Assembly: GCF_036965045.1 (NCBI RefSeq)
Contig: NZ_JBALOV010000025.1
Span: forward strand, 62,001 to 126,000
DNA length: 64,000 bases
From: Ferdinandcohnia sp036965045
GTDB taxonomy: Bacteria > Bacillota > Bacilli > Bacillales > Bacillaceae_L
Reading direction: 5' to 3'
Part shown: one piece after another, positions 1 to 7,638 of the stretch
Numbering within the stretch: position 1 is the stretch's first letter
How the letters are laid out: each line of letters starts with the position of its first letter
Program-made: the position numbers and the translations under genes
The notes under the pieces: model-generated
Told to the model about the DNA's origin: nothing
The model's database searches: none
What the model saw: only the letters and a program-made list of their open reading frames with translations

Positions 1-483
1 ACTCAACTCGTCAACCTCGTCATCCAAATCACCCACTTCTTTGGCTAGCGCGATATCTCCCGTTATAAAAGAATCTAATCCGTTTTGAAGCATCTTTATC
101 GAGATATCCTTCATTTTTTCAAGATTGGTGATGTTCACTAATGAATCAGCATTTCCGATTTTGATTGTCGATTTTGCGATATTGACGCCAAAATCGGCAA
201 TACGCTCAATTTCTGAACTAATTTTTAAAGCCCCAATGATTCTGCGTAGATCTCTTGCGACAGGCTGTTCTTTCGCCAAAAGCCAAATGATAAAATGATT
301 GATTTCGGTATCAAGATCATCCACGACCTCATCTTCCTCAATGACTTTTAAGGCTAATTCCACATCTTTCGTCTTTAACGCTTCAAACGCTTTTTCAATG
401 GATGCAGCAGCCAAGTCACCCATTGTTTTCATTTTTGCTTGAAGCTCTTCTAATTTTTTTTCGAAATTTTCACGAACAACCAT
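1..483 (-). CDS. phoU: Phosphate transport regulator PhoU (partial, C-terminus cut by window edge)
   Basis: The first 161 residues of a PhoU protein can be read from an ATG at 483 to the left edge without a stop; full-length PhoU is about 215-220 residues. The start is preceded by GGAGGG at a normal distance. The visible part is all-helical and carries family features: an N-terminal segment beginning MVVRENFEKKLEELQ, a stretch with EDEVVDDLDTEIN, and the RDLRRIIGALKISSEIERI segment of the first PhoU three-helix repeat. PhoU is a peripheral protein that couples the Pst transporter to PhoR signalling and limits phosphate uptake. It is the last gene of the pst operon, 60 bases after pstB. Identification is firm; only the truncation limits it. 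Confidence 0.93.
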   Translation of the reverse strand, partial: MVVRENFEKKLEELQAKMKTMGDLAAASIEKAFEALKTKDVELALKVIEEDEVVDDLDTEINHFIIWLLAKEQPVARDLRRIIGALKISSEIERIADFGVNIAKSTIKIGNADSLVNITNLEKMKDISIKMLQNGLDSFITGDIALAKEVGDLDDEVDELS

Positions 484-501
484 TCATTCACCCTCCATTT
501 T

Positions 502-543
502 TACCGTTGGGAGGTGGGACAGTAAACCTGCCCCTAGTCCCAA
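502..543. other. Inverted repeat between pstB and phoU
   Basis: The 60-base gap between pstB and phoU holds a G/C-rich inverted repeat: TTGGGAC at one end pairs with GTCCC and TCCCAA at the other, with an inner GGGGCAG/CTGTCCC pairing. There is no T run, so it is not an obvious terminator. It may tune phoU expression or transcript stability; this is inference. Confidence 0.45.
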
Positions 544-1353
544 TTAACCGAATCTGCCTGTAATGTAGTCTTCTGTTCTTTGATCGCTTGGTACGGAGAA
601 GATTTTATTGGTTTCATCATATTCGATGACTTCTCCATTTAAGAAGAATGCGGTTTTGTCTGAGACCCTTGCTGCTTGTTGCATATTATGGGTCACAATC
701 ACAATCGTATAATCCTTCTTCATCTTTTCAATGAGTTCTTCTACTTTTAATGTAGAGATTGGGTCCAATGCGGAGGTTGGCTCATCCATTAAGATCACAT
801 CCGGCTTCATTGCGATTGCACGAGCGATACAGATACGTTGCTGCTGACCACCTGATAGCCCGAGCGCTGATGTTTTTAAGCGATCCTTCACTTCGTCCCA
901 GATTGCGGCACCACGTAAGCTGCTTTCCACAATTTCATTGAGCTCTTTTTTATTTTTTATTCCTTGCATTCTTGGACCATACGCCACATTATCATAAATA
1001 CTCATCGGGAATAGGTTTGCTTTTTGAAAAACCATCCCTACTTTTGTTCTTAATTTTATCACATCCGTGGTTTTGTAGATGTCCTCATTGTCAATCGTAA
1101 TGTTACCACCAATTTTTACACTATCGATTAAATCATTCATGCGATTTAATGTACGAATAAACGTTGATTTACCGCATCCAGAAGGACCAATTAAAGCTGT
1201 AACCTCGTTTGCATGGATATCAAGTGAAATGGAGTACAGTGCCTGTTTTTCTCCATAAAACAAATTTAAATCTCGAACACTGATTTTGACTTCTTTATCT
1301 GGTTGCTTCTGCGTTGAATTATTCAACTTTACTTTAATTCCGTTTGTACTCAT
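544..1353 (-). CDS. pstB: Phosphate ABC transporter ATP-binding protein PstB
   Basis: This 269-residue ATPase drives high-affinity phosphate import through PstCA. It has the Walker A motif GPSGCGKST, the Q-loop region (VGMVFQKANLFPMSIYDNV), the ABC signature LSGGQQQR, Walker B (VILMDEPTSALD) and the switch His (VTHNM). The RMNDLIDSVKIGG stretch following Walker A is typical of PstB. The start ATG at 1353 has AGAGGTG five bases upstream. It lies after pstA but the two are separated by a 266-base mobile-like element, which has pushed pstB almost 300 bases from pstA. The likely regulation is PhoPR control from the Pho box before pstS, with readthrough of the insertion. Identification is certain at family level. 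Confidence 0.96.
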   Translation of the reverse strand: MSTNGIKVKLNNSTQKQPDKEVKISVRDLNLFYGEKQALYSISLDIHANEVTALIGPSGCGKSTFIRTLNRMNDLIDSVKIGGNITIDNEDIYKTTDVIKLRTKVGMVFQKANLFPMSIYDNVAYGPRMQGIKNKKELNEIVESSLRGAAIWDEVKDRLKTSALGLSGGQQQRICIARAIAMKPDVILMDEPTSALDPISTLKVEELIEKMKKDYTIVIVTHNMQQAARVSDKTAFFLNGEVIEYDETNKIFSVPSDQRTEDYITGRFG

Positions 1354-1374
1354 ATCAGCACCTCTTTTAGTAAG

Positions 1375-1640
1375 TGTTCAAAAAGGAGGATAAAAAGGAC
1401 CTCGTCGACAAGAACGCCACGTCCTGTGGCATTGTCGACACTAGCACATCCTGTGCGTCGAAAGTTCGAGGCGGCGTAGCTCCCGCGTACCGGAACGTAT
1501 GTTATTAATACGTGAGGAACGGAAAAGCAAGCCATCGAGCTTCCACAGGATGTGGTGACTTCGACGTTCGACACAGGACGTGTCGGTAGTTAGTCGAAGT
1601 TCCTCTATCGACGTGTCATTTTTACCGGACTTTTTGAACA
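1375..1640. mobile_element. MITE-like element inserted between pstA and pstB
   Basis: This non-coding element of 266 bases starts and ends with inverted copies of TGTTCAAAAAG. The imperfect terminal inverted repeat extends about 35 bases, including a TAAAAA block and a GTCGA block. Inside are GC-rich palindromes such as GCCACGTCCTGTGGC and matched CACATCCTGTG words. It is flanked by an 11-base direct repeat, TCTTTTAGTAA, at 1363-1373 and 1646-1656, consistent with a target duplication, although the right copy is five bases from the element end. A module like its interior recurs at 46.28-46.34 kb. Open frames across it are accidental. It encodes no transposase, so it would have been mobilised in trans. 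Confidence 0.7.
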
Positions 1641-1649
1641 TCCTTTCTT

Positions 1650-2495
1650 TTAGTAATCCGCTTTATTTAATTTTTTCGAAATGAACGTTGCCGTTAGATT
1701 CAACACAAGAATAATGACGATTAAAACAATTCCAACTGCCGAAGCTAACTCAATGTCACCTGATTCCTGTGTAACTAAGAACGAGTGAACAGTTAATGTA
1801 CGTGCAGATGAGAAGATACTTGAAGGCATCGCCGCAACCGTACCAGCTGTTAAAAAGATTGCTGCGGACTCACCCACAATTCTTCCAATCGAAAGAATAA
1901 TTCCAGACAAAATACCAGGCATTGCACTCGGTAAAATGACTTTATATAACGTTTGTAGCTTTGTCGTTCCCAAGGCTAGGGACCCCTCTCTGTAGGAGGG
2001 AGGAACCGTTTTTAATGATTCTTCTGTTGTCCGGATAATGACAGGTAAAACGATAATCGTTAATGTTAAGGAAGCGGCGATGATGGACATCCCCATTTTT
2101 AAGGTTGTCACAAAGAACACAGCTCCGAATAATCCATAAATAATGGATGGAATCCCTGTTAAGCTTTCCGTTGCAAAGCGAATGATGTTCACCAAGCGGC
2201 CTTGTTTTGCATATTCCTGCAAATAAACAGCGGCAAATATTCCAATTGGTGTCGCAATGATTAATGAAATCACGATAGTATAAATGGTTGTGATCACCAT
2301 CGGCCAAATTCCACCGCCACCAGTAGGAGAGTAATCACCGAAAATAAACTCAAAGCTGATTAACGGATAACCCTTGTAAAAGATATAGCCAACAATCAAG
2401 ACGAGTACGGCAACTGTCAAGAAAGCTGATCCCCAAAGAAAACTGCGGTACATATAATCTTTTAGCTTTCTCAACTTACTTACCACCCTTCGCAC
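1650..2495 (-). CDS. pstA: Phosphate ABC transporter permease PstA
   Basis: A 281-residue inner permease subunit of the Pst phosphate importer. About six membrane segments are visible, with the first at roughly residues 18-40. A cytoplasmic coupling loop with the EAA-like motif (YREGSLALGTTKLQTLYKVILPSAMPG, around residues 168-192, shown here only as landmarks) contacts PstB. The start is uncertain. The GTG at 2495 overlaps pstC by 20 bases and has a weak ribosome site, whereas the TTG at 2474 has GGGTGG upstream and follows the pstC stop closely. The gene pairs with pstC as the second permease half, and its stop at 1650 directly abuts the inserted element. Confidence 0.94.
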   Translation of the reverse strand: MRRVVSKLRKLKDYMYRSFLWGSAFLTVAVLVLIVGYIFYKGYPLISFEFIFGDYSPTGGGGIWPMVITTIYTIVISLIIATPIGIFAAVYLQEYAKQGRLVNIIRFATESLTGIPSIIYGLFGAVFFVTTLKMGMSIIAASLTLTIIVLPVIIRTTEESLKTVPPSYREGSLALGTTKLQTLYKVILPSAMPGILSGIILSIGRIVGESAAIFLTAGTVAAMPSSIFSSARTLTVHSFLVTQESGDIELASAVGIVLIVIILVLNLTATFISKKLNKADY

Positions 2496-3369
2496 TGATT
2501 CTTGCTAACACAAAATTCAAGATTAAAATAAACGAGAATAACACAATACCTGTTGCAAATAACATCTCTTGGTGAGTACCAAATGCATAACCCATTTCTA
2601 ACGCAATATTTGTTGTTAGTGGACGTACACTGTCTGTGAGGCTAGTTGGTAAAATAAGACTGTTTCCTGCTACCAAAATAACGGCCATGGTTTCACCAAT
2701 TGCGCGGCCCAAGCCTAAAACAATCGCCGCCATAATCCCTGACTTCGCAGCTGGGACAACAACCTTAAAAATCGTCTCAATCTCAGATGTACCTAGTGCC
2801 AATGAGCCTTCACGATATGTTTTAGGAACCGCACGAATGGCCGTTTCGGCCACTGTAACGATGGTTGGAAGCATCATAATGGCTAACACAAGGATAACAG
2901 CAATCAAGCTTTGTCCTTTTACAAGGTTTAACTGATTTTGTAAAAATGGGACGATGAGAGCAAGACCAAACACACCGTACAATACAGACGGAATTCCAGC
3001 CAACAGCTGTACAGCTGGAGAAATGATTCTTGCGACACTTTTTGGAGCAATTTCAGCTAAGAAAATGGCCGTAAATAATCCAATCGGCACTCCAATCACC
3101 AACGCACCAATCGTCGCGTAGATCGATGCAACAATCATTGGCAAAATGCCAAACTTGTCTTCACTTGGAACCCAATCGACTCCGAAGAGAAAGTCAAAAA
3201 AGCTATATCCCTCTATCAAAAACGGGAGCGACCCCTTATAAAATACAAATCCAACGATTAATAATAAACTGAAAACTGAAAGAAGTGCACAAAACTGAAA
3301 TAATCTCGATGACAGCTTCTCTAATATGTACTTCCTTTTATTCGATTTCTCTTGTGGCTGCCTTGTCAT
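2476..3369 (-). CDS. pstC: Phosphate ABC transporter permease PstC
   Basis: This is the other permease half of the phosphate importer, 297 residues from the chosen start. The frame is open back to 3450, but the ATG at 3369 (MTRQPQEKSNKRK) is preceded by a strong GGAGG, so the longer reading is rejected. Six membrane segments are predicted by eye, the first at about residues 24-44. The coupling loop YREGSLALGTSEIETIFKV matches PstC/PstA permeases. The gene sits between pstS (34-base gap) and pstA (overlap or adjacency), as in other Bacillaceae pst operons. No abnormality is seen. Confidence 0.95.
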   Translation of the reverse strand: MTRQPQEKSNKRKYILEKLSSRLFQFCALLSVFSLLLIVGFVFYKGSLPFLIEGYSFFDFLFGVDWVPSEDKFGILPMIVASIYATIGALVIGVPIGLFTAIFLAEIAPKSVARIISPAVQLLAGIPSVLYGVFGLALIVPFLQNQLNLVKGQSLIAVILVLAIMMLPTIVTVAETAIRAVPKTYREGSLALGTSEIETIFKVVVPAAKSGIMAAIVLGLGRAIGETMAVILVAGNSLILPTSLTDSVRPLTTNIALEMGYAFGTHQEMLFATGIVLFSFILILNFVLARISAKGGK

Positions 3370-3403
3370 ACGTATTCCTCCATGAATCTCTTTTTTAATG
3401 CAG

Positions 3404-4246
3404 TTACTTAATAGGAATCGCTCCTGTTTCAGCAACGATTGCTTGGCCATCTGAACTCAATATATAGTCGATATACTGCCTTCCTGCATCGGTAATTTGA
3501 TCCTCTTTGTGAACAAATAAAAATGGACGTGACAGACTATATTTTTGCTGCAATACATTCTCCGCTGTCGCCTCTACTCCATTGATATTGATTGTGGAAA
3601 TAGAGTCATCAATATATTCAAACGAAATAAAACCTACTGCATGCTTATTTCCGGCAACCGTTGTTTTTATATTTCCGTTCCCACTCGCAATGATTGAACT
3701 TCTGACTAATTCGCCTGAAGAATACCCAACGATTTCCTGAAAAGCATCTCGTGACCCGGAACCATCTTCTCTGGAAACAACGACTATTTCCATGTCATCG
3801 CCCCCAAGCTCTTTCCAATTTGTAACTTCACCTGTAAAAATGGACTTTACTTGTTCCATCGTAAGGTCTTTTACTTTGTTAGTGGGGTGTGTTACGACTA
3901 CAATCCCATCGTAAGCTATAACGGTTTCGACTAGCCCACTTGCTTTTTCTTCATCTTTTAAATCACGAGAGGACATTCCGATTTCGGATACTCCACTTAA
4001 TGCATTCGTAATTCCTGCTGATGAACCGATTTGATTTATTTCAACTTTTACATTACTTTCCTCTGTAAACTTTGCTGCTATTTTTTCAGCTAAAGGACCA
4101 ACTGACGTAGATCCCGAAACCGAAACAGTCGCCGATGCTTCTTTTGATCCTTCTTCCCCATCGGTTTGACTATTTCCACATGCTGATAAAATGGCGGTTA
4201 AAAATAGTACCACTAATCCTAGCAATGTCTTTCTTTTTAACGTCAT
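3404..4246 (-). CDS. pstS: Phosphate-binding lipoprotein PstS
   Basis: A 280-residue extracellular substrate-binding lipoprotein that captures inorganic phosphate. It has a signal peptide and a lipobox ending LSACG (Cys around residue 23). A SGSTSVGPLAEKIA segment and a later EDGSGSRDAFQEI segment supply the Ser/Gly/Arg phosphate-binding loops known from PstS. It is the first gene of pstSCAB-phoU, and its promoter region carries a textbook Pho box at 4304-4342. Expression is therefore expected to rise sharply under phosphate starvation through PhoP-P. The ATG at 4246 has GGAGG upstream (complement of 4256-4260). Confidence 0.95.
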   Translation of the reverse strand: MTLKRKTLLGLVVLFLTAILSACGNSQTDGEEGSKEASATVSVSGSTSVGPLAEKIAAKFTEESNVKVEINQIGSSAGITNALSGVSEIGMSSRDLKDEEKASGLVETVIAYDGIVVVTHPTNKVKDLTMEQVKSIFTGEVTNWKELGGDDMEIVVVSREDGSGSRDAFQEIVGYSSGELVRSSIIASGNGNIKTTVAGNKHAVGFISFEYIDDSISTININGVEATAENVLQQKYSLSRPFLFVHKEDQITDAGRQYIDYILSSDGQAIVAETGAIPIK

Positions 4247-4283
4247 TATTTTAAACCTCCAAAATGATCGATTTTATTCGACA

Positions 4284-4342
4284 TGTAAAGAATAAACGCT
4301 CAATGTAAAGATTCATTGAACCTTTTGTAAAGGTTTTGTAAA
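4284..4342 (-). promoter_or_regulatory. Pho box (PhoP-binding site) and promoter of the pst operon
   Basis: On the minus strand, four PhoP-type hexamers occur at exact 11-base intervals: TTTACA (4337-4342), TTTACA (4326-4331), TTCAAT (4315-4320) and TTTACA (4304-4309). A further TTTACA is found at 4284-4289 and another at 4368-4373. B. subtilis Pho boxes are direct repeats of TT(A/T/C)ACA with this spacing, bound by PhoP dimers. A TATTCT element just downstream (complement of 4289-4294) is a candidate -10. The match is direct from sequence; activation by PhoP is from established knowledge. Confidence 0.88.
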
Positions 4343-4440
4343 TTTTATTAATGCAGTTTTAAATAAGTGTAAATTTTACCATTTTACTAGCTTTTTTGGT
4401 GGTCTTACTATGTGTTTTAGAGTGGAAATTATGATAAGAA

Positions 4441-4470
4441 CAAAAAACGAGAGATTGGAATCTCTCGTTC
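4441..4470 (-). terminator. Rho-independent terminator after the SgrR-type regulator
   Basis: A perfect 11-base stem, AACGAGAGATT/AATCTCTCGTT (4446-4456 with 4459-4469) closes on a two-base turn and is followed on the minus strand by a T run. It ends transcription from the regulator gene before it reaches the pst promoter. Confidence 0.88.
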
Positions 4471-4491
4471 GTTTTAGCTATTTCATTAGGG

Positions 4492-6219
4492 TTAGCTTGG
4501 AATCCATAACTTTGTATAGTCGATATGTCCAAAGGAATGCGATTCAACATCTCTTATGTTAGAGTCTAAATTTCTAGTTATAATAGGATGATATAAAAAA
4601 AACATCGCAAGCTCGGATTGTAGGTAGTGTTCGACTTCATCCATTATTTGTGTCCTCTTTACACTATCAACTTCAAGCTCAAATAATCTTATTTTTCTAT
4701 GTACAAAAGCCTCAACCTTCTTTGAAAACAGCCTATTAAACAGCAATGATTTATTCATAAAAGCATATGAGAATGCAAGGTGTTTATCAAAAGAAAGTGA
4801 CAAACCTATGATTAAAATATCAATCTCTTCCTCAATTCCCTCTTTTAAAACGTCTGGGTATGAAGCTGGATAGACATTCATATGAACACCATATTTATTT
4901 GCTTCCTTTTTTAACCACTCTCCTTCTCTACGGGCGCGTTCGTGATCAAAGCAATAGAGATTTAGAATTTCTCCTCCATAGCCAGATAATTGAATGAGTG
5001 TATGAATATCATTTGATGACTTTGATATTGATTTTGAACGTTCTATATCAAGGCTGCTTGCCTCAACCAAATCTATTTCTAAGTCCTTTGCCATTTTTTG
5101 TACGTCAAATATATGGAATATGGCTTCTCTGAAGGTTTGCTGTTGGATAATATTCTTGCGATTTAGGTTAAAAGATAATAGTTGCACTCCGGAATTCGTA
5201 ATCTTATGCCTGGTTGGTTTTATCTGAGACATATCTTCCTCACTTGAAAGATAAAGCATTTTTACAGCTTCATTCGATACATGGTAGAACTGAATCTCGT
5301 CTATTAATGGACGTTCTTTGAAATAGAAATCGTTCGCTTGTAATACCAATTTTTTATTTGTTCTTTCCTTTACAATGAATGGACCCGTACCACTCCACTC
5401 TGATTCATCAAATTCAACATTGCTTGGTAAGATACAAAATATTGGTGCAGAAAGATAACGTAAAAGAAACGGATTAGGCTCATCAAGATGGAATTCCACC
5501 TTATATGGGTGAGGACACTCCACCTTTTGTATATTTCTAACAAGCCACGAATAAGAGGGAGGAGCGTTCTTAAATCGATTAATCATGTAAGCTACGTCAG
5601 TGCTCGTAACATAGTCATGGTTATGGAAAAATACACCCTTCCTTAAATAGAACGTCCAAACTTTGCCTGAGGTGTCAACATCAAAATTGTGGGCAATATG
5701 CGGTATAAAACAATCGTTCTCGTTGTTGTATCGAATGAGTGTGTCTCCTAAATACTCTAAAAGATGTGTTTCTAACGCAAAGGAAACGCGTAATGGATCC
5801 AGCGACTTGATGTCTCTCGCCTTAAATGCATACAATACATCCTTTAACTCTGTTTGATCGTGTTTAATTCCCAACAAACCCCTAATTTCATTTGAGAATT
5901 TCACAACCCAAGACTTTGGAATTGGAAGACGGAGAATTTCGGCGATTTTTTCAAGTTCGCGCTTTTTTAGACAACCATTTATGAAGGTCTCTATCTCTTC
6001 TTGAAAAGAAGTAAAATAGGTTACTTTCGATACATTTCCTCTTCCTTTACCAGGTTGATAGGTTATAAGTTGTTTATCCTCTAATTGCCGGATAATACGT
6101 TTTGTATTTTTTCTAGAACAACACCAAATTGCATCAACATCTTCAAGTTTAAATTCATAGTTCCTTCCTTTTTTAAAATGCTCTAAATGTGACCGTAATA
6201 GGAAATAACGTTCCTCCAT
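4492..6219 (-). CDS. SgrR-family transcriptional regulator with solute-binding domain
   Basis: A 575-residue protein with an N-terminal winged-helix DNA-binding domain (about residues 1-110, including a SRKNTKRIIRQLEDKQLI helix-turn-helix stretch) and a C-terminal extracytoplasmic solute-binding (SBP_bac_5-like) domain without a signal peptide (about 160-560, with DPLRVSFALETHLLEYLGDTL and a GTGPFIVKE segment typical of peptide-binding proteins). This two-domain layout is that of SgrR, whose binding domain senses a small ligand in the cytoplasm. The ATG at 6219 has TAGGAGG upstream. It is divergent from an MFS transporter gene 105 bases away and is probably its regulator. The ligand is unknown. 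Confidence 0.85.
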   Translation of the reverse strand: MEERYFLLRSHLEHFKKGRNYEFKLEDVDAIWCCSRKNTKRIIRQLEDKQLITYQPGKGRGNVSKVTYFTSFQEEIETFINGCLKKRELEKIAEILRLPIPKSWVVKFSNEIRGLLGIKHDQTELKDVLYAFKARDIKSLDPLRVSFALETHLLEYLGDTLIRYNNENDCFIPHIAHNFDVDTSGKVWTFYLRKGVFFHNHDYVTSTDVAYMINRFKNAPPSYSWLVRNIQKVECPHPYKVEFHLDEPNPFLLRYLSAPIFCILPSNVEFDESEWSGTGPFIVKERTNKKLVLQANDFYFKERPLIDEIQFYHVSNEAVKMLYLSSEEDMSQIKPTRHKITNSGVQLLSFNLNRKNIIQQQTFREAIFHIFDVQKMAKDLEIDLVEASSLDIERSKSISKSSNDIHTLIQLSGYGGEILNLYCFDHERARREGEWLKKEANKYGVHMNVYPASYPDVLKEGIEEEIDILIIGLSLSFDKHLAFSYAFMNKSLLFNRLFSKKVEAFVHRKIRLFELEVDSVKRTQIMDEVEHYLQSELAMFFLYHPIITRNLDSNIRDVESHSFGHIDYTKLWIPS

Positions 6220-6324
6220 CCTTCAACCTCCTAAAAGGGGACTTTTTTATCCTAATATTACCCTTTTTCCCCCTTTTTAGAAAGTTCATAATAGTTATAA
6301 GTGAATATGGAAAGGATGAATTCT

Positions 6325-7554
6325 ATGTTTAAACATTCAATCTGGAGGGAACAAAATGCAATTCTTTATTTCTCTGGAACTGCATTATCAAAATTAGGAG
6401 ATAAATTTTACATTATTGCAATCCCTTGGCTCATCTATGAATTAACTCAATCGGCTGCAAGTATGGGAATGATGTTTCTTTTTCAAACATTGCCCTTTAT
6501 TCTTGTGTCTCCAATCGCCGGAGTCCTTGCTGATCGTTTCCCACGAAAAACATTACTCTTTGCATGTGCTCTTCTTCAGGGCTTATTGGTGGCTATCATA
6601 CCAATTTTAAGCATTTTACAAGTGTTACAGATTTGGCATATTTATTTTCTGGGCTTCTTTATTGCAAGTTTTGGAGCAGTATTCTCTGTAGTGAACGCAA
6701 CGGTAGTCCCACAACTGTTCAAGAAAGAAAGCTTAATAAAAGTCAATACAACTCTTCAGTTTATTGATACTTCTTCAGTTCTGCTTGGTAGTATGTTAGC
6801 AGGAATCTTAATATCAAAAATAAATGTATACAATGTTCTTTTCTTAGATGCGTTCTCATTTTTCCCAATTGCAGTTTCTATATTATTTTTGACGTTTTTA
6901 TCAAAGGAAGCTCCTTCGAAGGTTACATCAAATTCATGGCAACAGCTCCGTGAAGGGGCTAACTTCTTGTTAAAGCACTCCATTTTAGGACCCTTCACCC
7001 TACTTGTATTAATTGCAAATGTAGCCAATGGAGCACTAATTAGTATGCTAATCTATTTTTCTCGTGAAAAATTATTGTTAACCTCTGAGGAAATTGGATG
7101 GGTTTATGCAGGAGCAGCAGTTACACAAATAATCGCTATCGCAATCGTTAATTATCAAGGAAACAAAGGTAACCATATTCGTCTAATGTTAAATAATATC
7201 GTAATCAGTGGACTGGGCATTATCACAGTCTCCATCAGCTGGAATTGGCAAACCTTATTACTTGCTGTCGCCATCCAAAGTGCACCTGTAATTATGTTCA
7301 ATGTGTTATTTAAAACAATGCGTCAAAGACTTGTTCCCTCCTATATTTTTGGTAGGGTAAACGGAATTATCTCAATGCTGGGGATGGGGGCACTACCATT
7401 GGCTGGGTTTCTAACGGGGATTATTGCTGAAGCTATAGATATCCGGTTCATCTTCTTTACTCTTGGATTCATTTCCTTCCTCGTACCTTTACGATTTACT
7501 AAGCTAACAAAATTGAATGTGGAGGAAGAGGAGAGGAAAGTCACTGTCCTATAA
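6325..7554 (+). CDS. MFS transporter (drug-efflux-like)
   Basis: A 12-segment major facilitator protein of 409 residues. The loop between segments 2 and 3 has the MFS signature in the form GVLADRFPRKT, and PWLIYELTQSAASMG in segment 1 is typical of the MFS_3/MdtH-like exporters. The frame is open from a GTG at 6301, but the ATG at 6325 has AAAGGA at ideal distance, so that start is preferred. It is transcribed divergently from the SgrR-type regulator, an arrangement often seen in Bacillaceae for regulator/efflux pairs. The substrate cannot be inferred from sequence. Confidence 0.86.
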   Translation: MFKHSIWREQNAILYFSGTALSKLGDKFYIIAIPWLIYELTQSAASMGMMFLFQTLPFILVSPIAGVLADRFPRKTLLFACALLQGLLVAIIPILSILQVLQIWHIYFLGFFIASFGAVFSVVNATVVPQLFKKESLIKVNTTLQFIDTSSVLLGSMLAGILISKINVYNVLFLDAFSFFPIAVSILFLTFLSKEAPSKVTSNSWQQLREGANFLLKHSILGPFTLLVLIANVANGALISMLIYFSREKLLLTSEEIGWVYAGAAVTQIIAIAIVNYQGNKGNHIRLMLNNIVISGLGIITVSISWNWQTLLLAVAIQSAPVIMFNVLFKTMRQRLVPSYIFGRVNGIISMLGMGALPLAGFLTGIIAEAIDIRFIFFTLGFISFLVPLRFTKLTKLNVEEEERKVTVL

Positions 7555-7570
7555 GACAACTAGTAAAATA

Positions 7571-7610
7571 AGGCTGCATATTAAGTACAAATGCAGCCTA
7601 GCTTAGAGAA
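7571..7610. terminator. Hairpin terminator between convergent genes
   Basis: AGGCTGCA (7571-7578) pairs with TGCAGCCT (7592-7599). The minus-strand side is followed by TTATTTTA, so it most likely ends the anti-sigma operon, and it may also act on the MFS gene. Confidence 0.65.
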
Positions 7611-7638
7611 GTAAATTTAATTCTTTCTAGCAATTTGT

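Noticed and set aside
1350..1641. Two open frames of 66-74 codons on the minus strand
   Set aside because: They lie wholly within the MITE-like element, use its palindromes as codons, and have no ribosome site or family features.
3370..3450. Longer N-terminus for PstC
   Set aside because: The extra 27 codons overlap the end of pstS and precede a strong ribosome site, so they are not translated.
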